Below are positions 1 through 10,610 of a stretch of DNA of 64,000 nucleotides, piece by piece. Under the pieces are notes generated by a model. That model was not told the origin of the DNA. It did not search any database and saw only the letters and a program-made list of their open reading frames with translations. A program made the translations under genes and the position numbers. The stretch spans positions 3,590,504 through 3,654,503 of the forward strand of contig CP154957.1 in NCBI GenBank assembly GCA_039621445.1, written 5' to 3'. This stretch comes from Euglena gracilis (Eukaryota; Euglenida; Euglenophyceae; Euglenales). How positions within the stretch are numbered: position 1 is the first letter of the stretch; each line of letters opens with the position of its first letter.

Positions 1-760
1 CATACATAGGAGTATATATGTATTCATTTGATTTATTTTTAAAAAGCTGTGACAAAGCACCAGCGGGAGAAAGTTCACCACCCTCTTGCGGGCTCCCTCT
101 GGGTCCCCCCCCCCTTCGTCGCTTCCACATTGCAAGAACAGTGCCGATGGAGGATGCCAGTCAGTGAAAGAGCCGGGGTTGCAAAAGAAGGAGCCGGCTG
201 CCAGCGGCATTGTTGTGGCCAAATTTCCGAACTGCTTCTGTCAGAATTTCCATCGGGTCGGTCTCGGGGAACGGCGGATGAAAGTGGCCCGCCGCGCCTG
301 GATGACTCTGTCTCTTTCGCCAGTCCCGTTCCAGCGGGCACACCGATGTCCACACAGGACATCGGTGTGACGGTAACAAAGCCGTTGCGCCGTCGAACGG
401 CTGTGGGGCCACAGGGATGCCGACGATGCAGCGGAGCTGTCCGCCACCCCACGCCGCGCCAGCGCAGCAAAGAAGGTGCCCCCCCCCGGGCAAAATAAAG
501 CCAAGATGGCCGGAATCGGCTTGGTTTGGCTTGGGCTTAAGCTTGGGCATTTTGGCCCAAAATGGCCAAAATGGACAGCCTGACGACCTCCTGGGCACGG
601 CATGCCAACCAGGGGGCCACCTGGAGGTTTCTTAAGGCGCCTTTAAAAGGAAACCTTGAAAATACCCTTAAAATGCCTTTAAAAATAATCATTTGGGGAA
701 AATTCTCGAAATTTGAGCCGAAAATGAAGTCGCAAAATCTTGGCAAAAACGAGCCTAAAC
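1..760. other. No supported gene; GC-rich pocket
   Basis: Positions 160-500 are GC-rich and open in several frames on both strands, which is expected by chance at this composition. The plus-strand frame ending near 498 has a natural-looking Ser/Pro/Thr-rich stretch, but I see no domain, splice signal or start context that favours it. Positions 540-760 are AT-rich, with repeated AAAATGGCC and CTTTAAAA words typical of the non-coding DNA in this window. Confidence 0.4.
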
Positions 761-765
761 TCCCC

Positions 766-956
766 CCAAAAATAGCCTGGCAGGGCCCTTGCTTCTGGCA
801 GTGGCCGAATAACTTGGCAGGGGGAGGGCAAAAAAATAGATGGCTCCAGTAACTTGGCAGCTCCATTTTAATGCAAAAGCACTTTACGACGCCGAAAAAA
901 GGCCCAAATAACCTGGCAGGGGGGGGCCAAAAAGATGATTCCAATAATTTGGCACC
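766..956 (+). repeat. Interspersed repeat family A, copy 1
   Basis: The recurring word AATAACCTGGCAGGGG and the phrase about a CCAGTAACTTGGCA box are shared with copies at 9773-9920 (same strand) and 56223-56427 (opposite strand). All three keep the same order: CCTGGC box, CTTGCTCCTGGC, GGCAAAAAA, CCAGTAACTTGG, ACGCC(A)AAAAAAGG, AACCTGGC. No coding potential was seen, so it is probably a non-autonomous transposon remnant. Confidence 0.7.
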
Positions 957-1344
957 TCGCCAACCACACTAAATGAATGTCTGGTTGCAAATTCGGGGGG
1001 CGTTCAAAAGGCACCGCAGCTGCACTGTCCAAAACCCAGGACGCACAATGCGTCGGTGTTCTGACACATGCCAGTTCGAAATTCCCCCATTTTTGGTGAA
1101 AGCTGTCAATGAATCTCGAAAATAATTATAAGGCAAATTTTCATTCGAAATTGAAGAAATCTAAGGTTTTCAAAGGTTTTTTAAGGCATTTCCAAATTTT
1201 TAAGACAGTCTATTTTCCAAGGGAAGTCCAAGGGCCATCCTGGCATTGAACAGGGTAAAAGGAAAAGTTAAAAAAAAAGTCAAAGAAACGGACCCATTTT
1301 TCTTGGACAGACAAGGTTCCAGCGATCCAGAAATACTTTCATTG

Positions 1345-1460
1345 TGGACACCAAAAAAAATTTTGCGGTTCACGTATGGACACCAAAAAAATTTTGTGGT
1401 TCACCTGTGGACACCAAAAAAATATTTGTGGTTCACATATGTGGACACAAAAAAATTTTC
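1345..1460. repeat. Tandem array B1 (TGGACACCAAAAAAA unit)
   Basis: About four units of roughly 30-36 bp, each with TGGACACCAAAAAAA, a T-run and GTGGTTCAC. A second array of the same unit lies at 2253-2373. A shared tail, CACATTAAATGAATGTCTG, follows array B2 (about 2388) and also occurs alone at about 965. The open frames through these arrays are by-products of the repeat. Confidence 0.75.
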
Positions 1461-1554
1461 CCACCGCCTGCTGACATTTGCGTCATTATCTTTCTCCTCA
1501 ACAGCAATGAAGCAATCAAATCCATGGTGGATTTTGGGTAATTTCTGGGTCAAA

Positions 1555-1925
1555 AAAGTCGAAAATAAATCGGAAAAAATTTTCCCCCAATACCACATTT
1601 TTGGCCTCCCGGACCCGAAAGAACTGTTTTTGGGCCGAAAATGAGCGTTTTTCGACCCCCCTCCCGGGTCCCCCGTTTTAAGGCCCAAAACCCATGCATT
1701 TGGGGTCATTTCCGGGTCAAAAGAAGTCGAAAAAATTGAAGAAAACAGGTCTGGGGGGTATGGGGGTGGTCGCTGACCTCTTAACCTTTCAAAATTACTG
1801 CAAGTAACCGTAAATTGCAGGTGTGTATTTGTAAATAATAATTTATGCGAAATTTGCAATGGTAGTATTGTCGGCCATCCATTACGAGCAAGTTCCATTA
1901 AGAGCTCAGCATTATTCAAACCCTG
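1555..1925 (-). repeat. Dispersed repeat family C, copy 1 (minus)
   Basis: Reverse complement of sequence at 41885-42420 and again related to 63340-63830. Shared landmarks in order are GCTGAGCTCTTAA, the GACCCGG/AAATGACCCAAA box, CGAAAAACGCTCATTTT, and GGTCCGGGAGGCCAAAAA. No protein is recognisable in any copy. Confidence 0.75.
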
Positions 1926-2252
1926 GTCCCCCCCCTACTTTCAGAAGGAGGGGGGCCAAAAAAAAATCTTTCGTGCTTCGCGCCGGGAGTGTATTTTAGG
2001 ACCCTCTTGAGGCTCAATATGAGCTTTTGCACTCAACGGCGAGAAGTTTCGGCGACCGAAAACTGGAGATAGGGGGTCCCCCACCCCCCCCCCTCCGGGA
2101 TTCCCATACAAGCCTGGGGGTGTGATTCGCTGCCACACTTTACGGATTGAGCCGGATCCAAGGTCCACAATTTGGCTGAGGTGTCTCAAGATCAATCCGC
2201 TTTAAGCTTTTTTTTGATCCTCAATCAAGTTTTGTGGGCAACAAAATTTTTA

Positions 2253-2373
2253 TGGACACCAAAAAATTTTTTGCGGTTCACCTGTGGACACCCAAAAAAA
2301 CTTTGTGGTTCACATATGGACACCAAAAATTTTTGTGGTTCACCTGTGGACACCAAAAAAAATTGTGGTTCAC
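2253..2373. repeat. Tandem array B2 (TGGACACCAAAAAAA unit)
   Basis: Four units of the same repeat as array B1, followed at 2386-2408 by the ACCACATTAAATGAATGTCTG tail that also stands at 962-983. Confidence 0.75.
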
Positions 2374-2399
2374 ACGTCTTTTGTGAACCACATTAAATG

Positions 2400-3290
2400 A
2401 ATGTCTGTTTACAACTCCCCCGCTGGATTTCCACCAAATCAAAAATTGTAATGACGATCTGTTGTGGACTGAATAAATGGGTTGGACTTTTCCCCTGGAC
2501 GACAGGTCCCCCCTCTTGACACCTGCCAGGACCCTATTTTGGGACATTTCATGCTAATCTGGGCCGTTTATGGGCATTTGGGTCATTTCCAAATGGGTGG
2601 TTATATATTTGGGGGGGGGGCAAGGTCGCAGGGGGGGGGGTCGTTGTGAATGGGGGGTTATAGCGATCCTTGCTTATGCGGGGTCAAAATAGTCGGCCAC
2701 CCGGCCGCACATGCAACCATCCAATAGCACCATTGCGCCTCTCATTGGTGGAGGGGGGCTTATTTGCCACACCAACCGATAATTTTCTCGCGGTCAGTGA
2801 TCTTGCGACCCCCCCCCCCAAAATTTGGACCCCCCCCACTCTCTTTTTGGGTGAATTTTCAAGCTGAGGGGGGTCGAAGTATTTGGTTGGCAATTCATCA
2901 ACCCAGTGCTACCGATTTTCCAGAGTCTTTCACAATGTGTGACATTTGTGAACCATTTTTCGAACCATTTAGGATCGGGGAAAATTCTGCCGAGCAACAT
3001 TTTCCTCGAAAGTTTGTGACCGGTTCTTTTGTCCTCTGTCCTAGGCACCAGCTCCCAGGCACCAGCTCCATGCCCAAATCGGCGTCTGGGACACAGTTTT
3101 TGAAGCCGTTTCTAGGGGGCTCCGGCTTCACGCCCGAACCGGTGTCTGAGGAATCACGGCCAATTTCGCCCCAAAAACCCATGTTTGGGACACTTTTGGG
3201 TACCTTTGGTCCCAATTGGTCGGCTAACAGTGAGCAACAGTGAGTAACAAAGTGGCTTCACTTGCACCCAAGGCACGAGATGGGGGTTCT
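2400..3290. other. No gene seen; poly-C/poly-G rich
   Basis: Contains G and C runs (2610-2660, 2810-2840) and degenerate GGGACAC...TTTGG repeats around 3060-3210 that leave frames open on both strands. No splice-bounded or domain-bearing reading frame was found. Confidence 0.4.
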
Positions 3291-3301
3291 CTGCCTCCCA
3301 G

Positions 3302-3370
3302 GCTGCCCCGAAGCGCAGCGCCTCAACGGTGACCCACGACGACGACGATGACGTCCAGGGATTTTCGAGC
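3302..3370 (+). CDS. Possible internal exon, acidic/basic linker
   Basis: The acceptor CTGCCTCCCAG precedes a 23-codon phase-0 stretch that starts AAPKRSASTVTH, runs through five Asp residues and ends at a GT donor (AGC|GTTAGG). The composition (a basic patch followed by an Asp run) resembles linkers of nuclear proteins. It could be an upstream exon of the WWE-domain gene 1.8 kb downstream, whose own first visible exon is similarly charged, but nothing in the sequence proves the join. No family recognised. Confidence 0.3.
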
Positions 3371-3899
3371 GTTAGGCCCCTGGGAGGAAGGATGGGGGGA
3401 CCCCCCTCGAGGGAGGGTGCCACCAGCAACCACCTTCCCATCCAGCACCTCCCCGGGCTGTCAATTACCCCCTGTTCCCACCACCCATATGTGTTTCATT
3501 TCGGCTTTTCAGGTTGTTTTTTTGCCATAATTCTCATATTTGGTTGGCAAAAGGGCTTTGTCGCCGTTTTGCCGAAAAGCAATTTTGAAACAAATCGGCT
3601 TCTGATGGTTGGGAACATGCGGGTGCTGGGCTGGAGTGGGGGGGGGGGCTTGCCGGGAACACCCACCCATCCGGGGTGGGTGTGTGTGTGCCGACCCCCC
3701 CACGGGCTGTTTGAAGAAGGAATGCCCTGAAGATGAGCCCGTGGCCACGCCCCACCGCCCCGCCACCCGCGGGAGCCACCCGGACGCATTTCTTTTGCCG
3801 AGTGTGTTGTGGTCCCAGCCAAGGTTGGCCAGCTTCGCCTCTGAATTGTTTATTTACACTCGCGGTCTCGTTCGCCTCTCTGCTGAGGGGTTTTTTTGG

Positions 3900-4960
3900 A
3901 GGCCAGCTTAGCGGAAGAACGAGACCAGGGGTCCGGTGGACCCACCCACCTACCCCTCAGGGATGTGTGGGAAGCCCTCCCTTTCAGATTTTTTGAACAT
4001 TTTTTTCCGCGTGGAAACCACCAAAAACATCAAGACGTGCAATATTTTTAAAATTGTGGGGAAAAAGTGTTTTTATTTAAGAATTTCTGGCACACAGGTT
4101 TCACTATGTATTGGAACCTGCCAAGGGGGGGGTACAGACCTTCTCTGGACCGGAGTGGATTGTCGTATCGCCTGCAGTTTAAGATCAGGAATTATTTTAA
4201 GGTTGGAGGGGCGGTCACGGGACGTGGTGTTGGGGGGGGCTCCCGACCCCCCTGGTGTGCGACGTCAATGCCTGGCGAAACGAGACGTGGTGCAAATGTG
4301 CCCAGCCAAACCCCCCGGGGGATTTCGGGCCCAGCGCTCCCCCTGGAGGATGTTTTCCTCCATTTTTGATGCAAAAAGCACCGAGTTTTCTTTTTGCAAC
4401 CTTAAAAACTAACCCCCAAAGCGTCCCAGACCCCCATCCCCAAGGATAGGTGGGAAGCCCTTTGGTTTGGTTTTTTTTTTGGCAGGTGGCAGGGGGGTCC
4501 GGACCCCCCCCATGTTGGGAGGGTGTCCAGACCTCCCCCTCCTTGGCATTTGGCGCTGCGCGCTGGAAAATGAACGATTCTCGACAAACTTTGGCGTGGC
4601 GTCCGGGCATTTGCCAGTCCAAAAAAACCGAAAGTTTTCACGGCCCCCTTGAGTTTCGAGGGGGGGTCCGACCCAGCCCCCACCCCTCCGTGTTGGGAGG
4701 GCCCCACAGCTTCCCATACATCCCTGGGTGGGGTGCAGTGCATGCCCAACGCCTGGTGCAAGGTAAACCCCCCAAACTTAAGCAACCCCCTGGGACCCAG
4801 GCAAAATCCAATTTTAAGCAACCCCTGAAAATGCACGTAAAATTAAGGGACAATCTCCAAATCCAACTAACCATTGCTTAAATTTCGGTTTCAGCCGATC
4901 TGCCGCAGAGGTTGCTTGGCCAAAGGGTTGCTTAAAATTTCGGCGAAACAGTCAATATTT
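3900..4960. repeat. Degenerate GGGAAGCCC / AAGCAACCCC repeats
   Basis: The phrase (A)TCCC-TGGG-TGGGAAGCC, in one strand or the other, recurs at about 3950, 4430 and 4710, and again at about 55605. A second word, TTAAGCAACCCC, recurs at about 4780, 4820 and inverted at about 4920, with another match at 5110 just before the WWE exon. Poly-C/poly-G tracts separate the units. No coding exon could be supported here. Confidence 0.45.
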
Positions 4961-5168
4961 TTTTGAGGAAACTGCTTGCCTTCAAGCCCAAAAAAAAATG
5001 AGCGATGATTGTCAATTTGGGAGGCTGTGTTGCCGATAGCGGGTTGTTGAAATTTGGGGGGGTTACCCCCTGGGCGGGTGGGTGGGGACCCCCTCCCCGT
5101 CCCCCAGTCTTTAAAAGCAACCCCTGCTTCAGATGCTGAGGGGCCCAAACCGAAATTGAATTGGGGAT

Positions 5169-7827
5169 GCGACCCCGGCGAAGAAGGCCAAGCCCGCCCC
5201 ACCGAAGGAGGCCTCCCCCAAGAAGACCGCCCGCAGTGCGAAGCTCGAGGCGCTGAAAGGCGGCGCAGCGGGCGGCGACGACGATACGCCGGCCGCCCGT
5301 TGGTATTTCAAGAAGGACCTGCGGCTGAAACCCGAGAACGACGTGTGTGGGTGGGGGGTGATGGCGGTTTTTTTTTTGCAAAGGGTGGCTGTGGTGGACG
5401 AAGGGGCTGCCCCCTTGGCAGGGAGGGGCAAAATATGCACCGTGCAGTTTTTGCAGTTTTTTGCAGTTTTCACATTTTGGGTTTTTTGCAGTTTTTTGCA
5501 GTTTTTTGCAGTTTTTTGCAGCTTTTTTCCTGAAAAAACTGCACACGTGCAGTTTTTTGCAGTTTTTTTTGATTTCAGTTTTGAGGAAACCTGAGGTGCT
5601 CATTTTTTGGTGCTCTGCGCCTTGTCACGCTGGATTATATTGTTTGAAGGGTGTTTCTCAAGAAAAAGTCTCTCTCAAAAAATATCTTCATGAGTTGTGT
5701 TGTCTACAGTAATCCCACCAGTTGTCTTGCCCCCAACTATTTTGCCAACTGCCTTGCCTCTCGACACAACAGAAATTGTTATAGCCACCATTCCAAAAAA
5801 CAGATTGTTTCGGTGACAACGCCACAATTTCTCCCCAACCAAAATCGCTCCATCTCCAACTTGTGCATGTGGTGACAGATGTCACGATGCTTATATTGGC
5901 AATCGTCATTTGCGCACTCCTGAGCAGATTCAACTTATTATTTTGGGATTCGGGGACTAAATCCAAAAACTGTTTTTTTTTGTGCAAATTTTGGTTGAAG
6001 TTGGAGTTTGCGAGATTCGTGGAGACGCAAAGGAGCACGAGCTCCTGTAGAAGATTGGGCCTTGTCCCAAGCATTTTGGCCAAATATCACACAAGCCAAA
6101 TGCTTCAAAGAAGTCATTCTTATTTGCAAGAAATTCCCAGACCATTTGGCAATCCCCTAAAGACAGTATTCAAAGTTTGTGATGGTTGTTGTAATTTTTT
6201 TTCGTTTTGTAGATTTTTTGCATCGTGACATGGGTGAAGTTCACCAGGTGATGGACCGAAAGTTCCAAAACTGAACATCCCATGCGAGAATTAAAAGCAT
6301 AGAACCTTTCTGCATATGGGTATGTGCATTTTTCCATATTTAGCTGTTTGGCTCCGTGGGCATGGCCGTCACAAGCTTTGGTGCAGGAAAACCAGTGTGA
6401 ACCAGCATCCAAACCAAACACATGACTTGTGTTTCAGTGCATGAAAACCCATGTACAGTGTACCTTGATTGATTGCTTTCATTTTTATTGTCATCAGCTC
6501 CAAAGCTGTGCAAAAGTTAAGTGAATTGGGGCGTGCTCATGTGGTCACAATTTACGTTGTTTTGCATATGCACACCATTTCAGCTTGTTTATTGTTATTT
6601 TTTGTTGATGTGCAGTTTTTTGCAGTTTTTTTTGCAGTTTTTTGCAGTTTTTTGCAGTGTAGTTTTTGACCTGCCCGTGTGCAGTTTTTGCCCCCCCTGC
6701 CCCTTGGTATACATATGCTTTGTGGTTTCGGTTTCTTTTTTTGCGTTGATTGCAGAACGCAGGCGTGCACTTTTTCCAACCAGTGACCAGTGGGGGGGGG
6801 ACGAAAACAGATGTTTTGTGTTTTGTTAACGTTTTCCTGTTTTGGGAAAATTGCGTTTTTTCGGTTTTTTTTGGAATTTTTATTGTGTTTTTTTTTCGCG
6901 CGGCCATGTTGCATTTCCCCACCCCTGCTCTGTCCTGCGCACAGAACGCGTGGCTGGCGTACAGCGTGGGCGACACCCAGGAGTTGGAAAAGGTGTGCCC
7001 TTTTGGTTACCTGTTTCAAGTTCCCCAGAAAGCGTCACACCAATACCGCAACGTGTGCTTCTTGCTATCTGGCAACCATTCATTGCAGGGGGGGGCAGGG
7101 TAAGATGACTCAAGTTCTTGTGGCAAGGGGGCAGGCAGTTTTTGCAGTTTTTTGGTTTGGAAAAAATTGGTGTGTTTTTCTTTCATGTGTTTTCAGTGCA
7201 TTTGTGCCAGGAAATATGGCTGAGAGAATCTTCAAATTTCGAGCCTGGCTGGACTTGCAGAGCTGGACTGGACAATTTTTGCAGAGCTGGACTGGACTGG
7301 GCGATTTTTTTTGTATTGCTTTTTTTTGGTGATTGTGATCCTGCTGCGTGGGAAAATGTAAGGTGAGAGTAATAAACGAAATGAAACCTTTGGTTTCCAT
7401 TCCAGGCCCAGTGGCTTTCATGTCATGCCTACACTCTGCGACAGAATGATTTGGCCACCTCAAGAAGTCTGCAGAGGGGGTGAATCGTTTGACGCCGGTG
7501 CACAGCAACACAAACCCCTGCCTGCCTTCCAAAATTGGAGCGTGTCGTGTGTGGGTCGTGTGACGGCCAGGGCAGCAGCCATGAGGACCAAACAGCTCAA
7601 CAACAACAATGTGTGATGTTTTTTTTTCCTTTTTGTGTGTTTCACTTCTTGGGGGTGATTGCCGTCATCGTGACATCTCTCGTTTCCCCATTGCCCTCAA
7701 TTGGTGGTCCTCCCCCAGGCGTATCAGGCCAAGAAAAGCAACCTGCGGCTGAACGACAAGTACAGTGTCAGCTTCACGGAGATGGTTCAGTATCGCTTCC
7801 AGAGCCGGCTGCACAAACCAGAGAATG
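5169..7827 (+). CDS. WWE-domain protein, three visible exons (partial)
   Basis: Three plus-strand exons join in phase: 5169-5342 (ends at GAC|GTGTGT), 6945-6992 (GCGCACAG acceptor, AAG|GTGTGC donor) and 7719-7827 (CTCCCCCAG acceptor, ATG|GTTTTC donor). The first gives a Lys/Ala/Pro-rich basic tail (TPAKKAKPAPPKEASPKK) and then RWYFKKDLRLKPEND. The second gives NAWLAYSVGDTQELEK. The third has NDKYSVSFTEMVQYRF. Joined, this is a complete WWE domain: the first Trp (RWY), the second Trp (AWL), the conserved Glu (QELE) and the YSVSFTEMVQ strand. WWE domains bind poly-ADP-ribose and occur in PARPs and ubiquitin ligases, so a nuclear or signalling role is likely. The 5' start is not visible because a stop lies just upstream of 5169 in frame. 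No catalytic domain was found downstream, so whether this is a PARP, an E3 or a truncated copy is open. Intron 1 holds TTTTTTGCAG arrays. Confidence 0.8.
5449..5567 (+). repeat. TTTTTTGCAG tandem array in intron 1
   Basis: About nine iterations of (T)5-6 GCAG within 120 bp. Each unit looks like a 3' splice site (pyrimidine run then GCAG) in the direction of the host gene. A second run lies at 6612-6662 and single units occur at about 6680 and 7140, all in the same intron or the next one. Confidence 0.85.
6612..6662 (+). repeat. Second TTTTTTGCAG array, same intron
   Basis: Four further GCAG-TTTTTT units in the same orientation as 5449-5567, about 280 bp before the real acceptor of exon 2. 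Confidence 0.8.
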
Positions 7828-8350
7828 GTTTTCTTACATCTCCGCCCTTGCCCACAAGGATCAAGAAATGGAATTGATTTATCGTTTCATTGAATGAGTG
7901 AATTTGTGATGAATTTTTTTTGAGTTCCCAAATTTTGCAATTTCACTGGCTTTTTGGGTTTGAGTTCCCAAAGTTCCCAGAATGTTTCCCTGTCCCCAAA
8001 ACCTGACCTTGATGGGAAATTGCTCCTGTTTGTTTTTTTGTGTTTGGTTGGTCGTTTTTTGTCCCCCACCGCCGGTTTTGTTTTTGGCTTGTCGTCCCCT
8101 ATGTGGCATGTTTTCCAGGAAACACTCCATTTTCAGTGGAAAATGGACAATTCAAACAGTATTTCAGGCCCAAACCTTTGGTTGAATCTCTTGCCAACCG
8201 GTCCTGCATACAATGACGACCATCACAAACAACGCCCGGTCAAACGGGAGGAGTGAGGCCATCGCGTTTAGACTGCCGTTGGCCAGGTGTATTGTTGTGT
8301 TTCTGCAACAAACTTTCTCTGCGCAATTCCAGAAATCAATATGCATCACC

Positions 8351-8940
8351 CACCCCAGCAGTTTTGCCAATTTGTCAATTGCCTCGTGCATTGTTTTTTG
8401 CTTTTGTTGCTGAAAAAAGGAGTAACGTCGTCCCCGCTTGTTTTCATTTCAGCCCCTGCCGATGGAAACTGCAGGGAAGTCATTTTTCTTCAAAAGAGAA
8501 GAAAAAGAAGGTTAGAGAGCCAGTTGGCATTCAAGTTTGTTCAAAAGTCAAACACCTCATGAGCCCAAAAAACATTAGCTGAAGGTCGAAAAAAGCCATT
8601 AAAACACCAAGATTTGAGCAGCTGATTTCATCACAGATCTCCGCCCACCCCAGCAGTTTTGCCAATTTGTCAATTGCCTCGTGCATTGTTTTTTGCTTTT
8701 GTTGCTGAAAAAAGGAGTAACGTCGTCCCCGCTTGTTTTCATTTCAGCCCCTGCCGATGGAAACTGCAGGGAAGTCATTTTTCTTCAAAAGAGAAGAAAA
8801 AGAAGGTTAGAGAGCCAGTTGGCATTCAAGTTTGTTCAAAAGTCAAACACCTCATGAGCCCAAAAAACATTAGCTGAAGGTCGAAAAAAGCCATTAAAAC
8901 ACCAAGATTTGAGCAGCTGATTTCATCACAGATCTCCGCC
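8351..8940 (+). repeat. Perfect 295-bp tandem duplication
   Basis: 8351-8645 and 8646-8940 match base for base as far as I can read. Each copy contains a TTTTCATTTCAG acceptor, a 57-base stretch beginning CCCCTGCCGATGGAAACTGC that is open in all frames to a GAAG|GTTAGA donor-like site, and AT-rich flanks. The lack of divergence indicates a recent event or an assembly artefact. If the short stretch is an exon of the WWE gene upstream (phase PLPMETAGKSFFFKREEKE), the duplication would double it. Confidence 0.85.
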
Positions 8941-9198
8941 CATATCGTGTTTTTGAACCCACATTTTTTCAAAAAAAAGATGAGTCTCTTCTCGTGATGG
9001 CTGAGGCTGATGGCTGAGGCTGCTTTTCTATCCCTTTCCTTTCGGCCTTTATATCCAAATTTTGGCACATTTGGTCGAACCCCCTCCCACCTTACAAACC
9101 CTAAAAACGTTTCCTTTTGGCGACTTTTGGCTTCCGCTGCGGCCTAGAAAAACTGCTTCTCCTTTTTTTATGATTCAAAAAGGGATGGAGGAGGCCTT

Positions 9199-9218
9199 GT
9201 GTGTGTGTGTGTGTGTGT
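9199..9218. repeat. (GT)n microsatellite
   Basis: About ten GT dinucleotides in a row. Confidence 0.9.
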
Positions 9219-9229
9219 ATTGGATCTGC

Positions 9230-9770
9230 TGTTGTGGTGGCCGGAATGGCGGGAAAAAAGTCGGGATTTCAATCGATTATCTTTATGGACTGATCCAAAT
9301 AGGTCATTAACTTAAGAAAATGCCTGCACAATGGCCTGTCAAAAAAAGGGGGGGGTCCACCCGGGGGTTGCTTCCGCAGCCAAGGCACGCAAGAAAAAAT
9401 TGCACTTCAAAACTGCAAAAAAAGCCGACGCAAGAAAGCTTTCTTCGGGAACTTGTGGTGAAGTTGCGCCTCGCAAAGGATGCTGCTTCCTAATCCCCTG
9501 GGGTCCAGGTCGCTTTTGCAGGGTCAAACGCAGCCCTTGCTCTGTGTCGTTTCCAAGGGCACTCTGAAGGGGCAGGTTGCCTGGGCAGACCAGTTGGCTG
9601 GCCAGCCTGCGGCCCAGTTTTATTTCACCCGGGGGGGGGGCTCCCGGCCCGAATTTGGGCCCCCTCCGTCGTCCCGCGACCCCCGCCCTGGCCTGTTTGC
9701 CGGATTCTTGCTCTACCTCCGAATTTTTTTTGGGACAGGTCAAAAATGCATTTTGGGGTGCTAAACCCCC
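9230..9770. other. No confident gene; basic open frame at 9331
   Basis: A plus frame from 9331 gives a Lys-rich segment (KARKKKLHFKTAKKADARKL) that could be a basic nuclear protein exon, but a G-run lies inside the first codons and a second overlapping frame is equally open. I see no family match and leave it unassigned. Confidence 0.25.
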
Positions 9771-9772
9771 CC

Positions 9773-9920
9773 CAAATAGCCTGGCGGGGGCCTTGCTCCT
9801 GGCCATGGCCAAATAACTTTGAGTGGCGAGGGCAAAAAAAAATGGTTCCAGTAACTTGGAACCCCACTTTTTGGGTAAAATTCCTTTGCTACGCCAAAAA
9901 AGGGCCCAAAAAACCTGGCT
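9773..9920 (+). repeat. Interspersed repeat family A, copy 2
   Basis: Same ordered boxes as copy 1 at 766-956 in the same orientation, with a closer match over CTTGCTCCTGGC...CCAGTAACTTGG. Confidence 0.7.
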
Positions 9921-10011
9921 TTTTAGACATTTTCGGGACCCTCCAGGTCCAGGCCATACAATTGCTTACCGACCCCCGGGGGAGGGAGGGGGGTCACTCC
10001 ACTTTTTAAAA

Positions 10012-10112
10012 AAAAACCAGTCAGTGACTCATTTTCAAAAAAAACAGCCAGTAACTACCCCCCCCGGGGGGGGTCAGCCACTCAGAAAAAAGGCCACTTC
10101 CCAGTCACTTTA
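10012..10112. repeat. CCAGTCAGTCAC-type repeat
   Basis: Several degenerate copies of CCAGTCAGTGACTC / CAGCCAGTAACT around a central C9G8 tract. Related words occur at 40105-40256 inside an intron of the hAT gene, and at about 37175. Confidence 0.5.
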
Positions 10113-10229
10113 CGCCATTTTAGGCCCAAAAATTTTTTCCGGCACCTTCGCAATTGCCTGGTCCAGCTCCCCCAGGGTTCGAACCATCCCCCAGCTTGAC
10201 CGACACCCATCAGCCCTGCCTAGGGGGTA

Positions 10230-10402
10230 CTTGTTCGCTGCACGACCTCCAACGAAAATTTTCTAAGTCGGAACTTTTAGGGTTATTAAAGGAGTAGGGT
10301 TAGGTGCGCACATGGCCACGTTGCGCAACATGGCCATGTGCGCACCTAACCCTACACCTTCAATTAACCCCATAAGAGACTGGAGGTCGTGCAGCGAACA
10401 AG
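10230..10402. repeat. Foldback element downstream of rps17
   Basis: Outer arms 10230-10251 and 10381-10402 are perfect inverted copies (22 bp). Inner arms 10294-10318 and 10331-10355 are perfect inverted copies (25 bp) around a 12-nt loop, and the sequence between is also partly complementary. The inner arm includes AGGGTTAGGTGCGCACAT. It lies about 210 bp beyond the rps17 stop, so it could fold in the transcript as a long hairpin, or be a small transposon. Confidence 0.85.
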
Positions 10403-10610
10403 TGCCGCCTTGGGAACCTGTGCTGGGATGACTGGAAAATCTTTTTATGCTCCCCTGCCTACAAGGGACTTTGTTTCCAATTCACAAAGGTTTTCCCACC
10501 TGTCCCTGGCTCTCCATCTCCACTCCTGGATACCAAAATAAATTTCTTTTTTACTGGAAAGGTGAGCACTGAAGGCTTTTGAGGGACAAGGCGAGCAGTC
10601 CACAAACCTC

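Noticed and set aside
10294-10355. Telomere-like GGGTTAGG words
   Set aside because: Only one copy per arm of a foldback. No tandem telomeric array.
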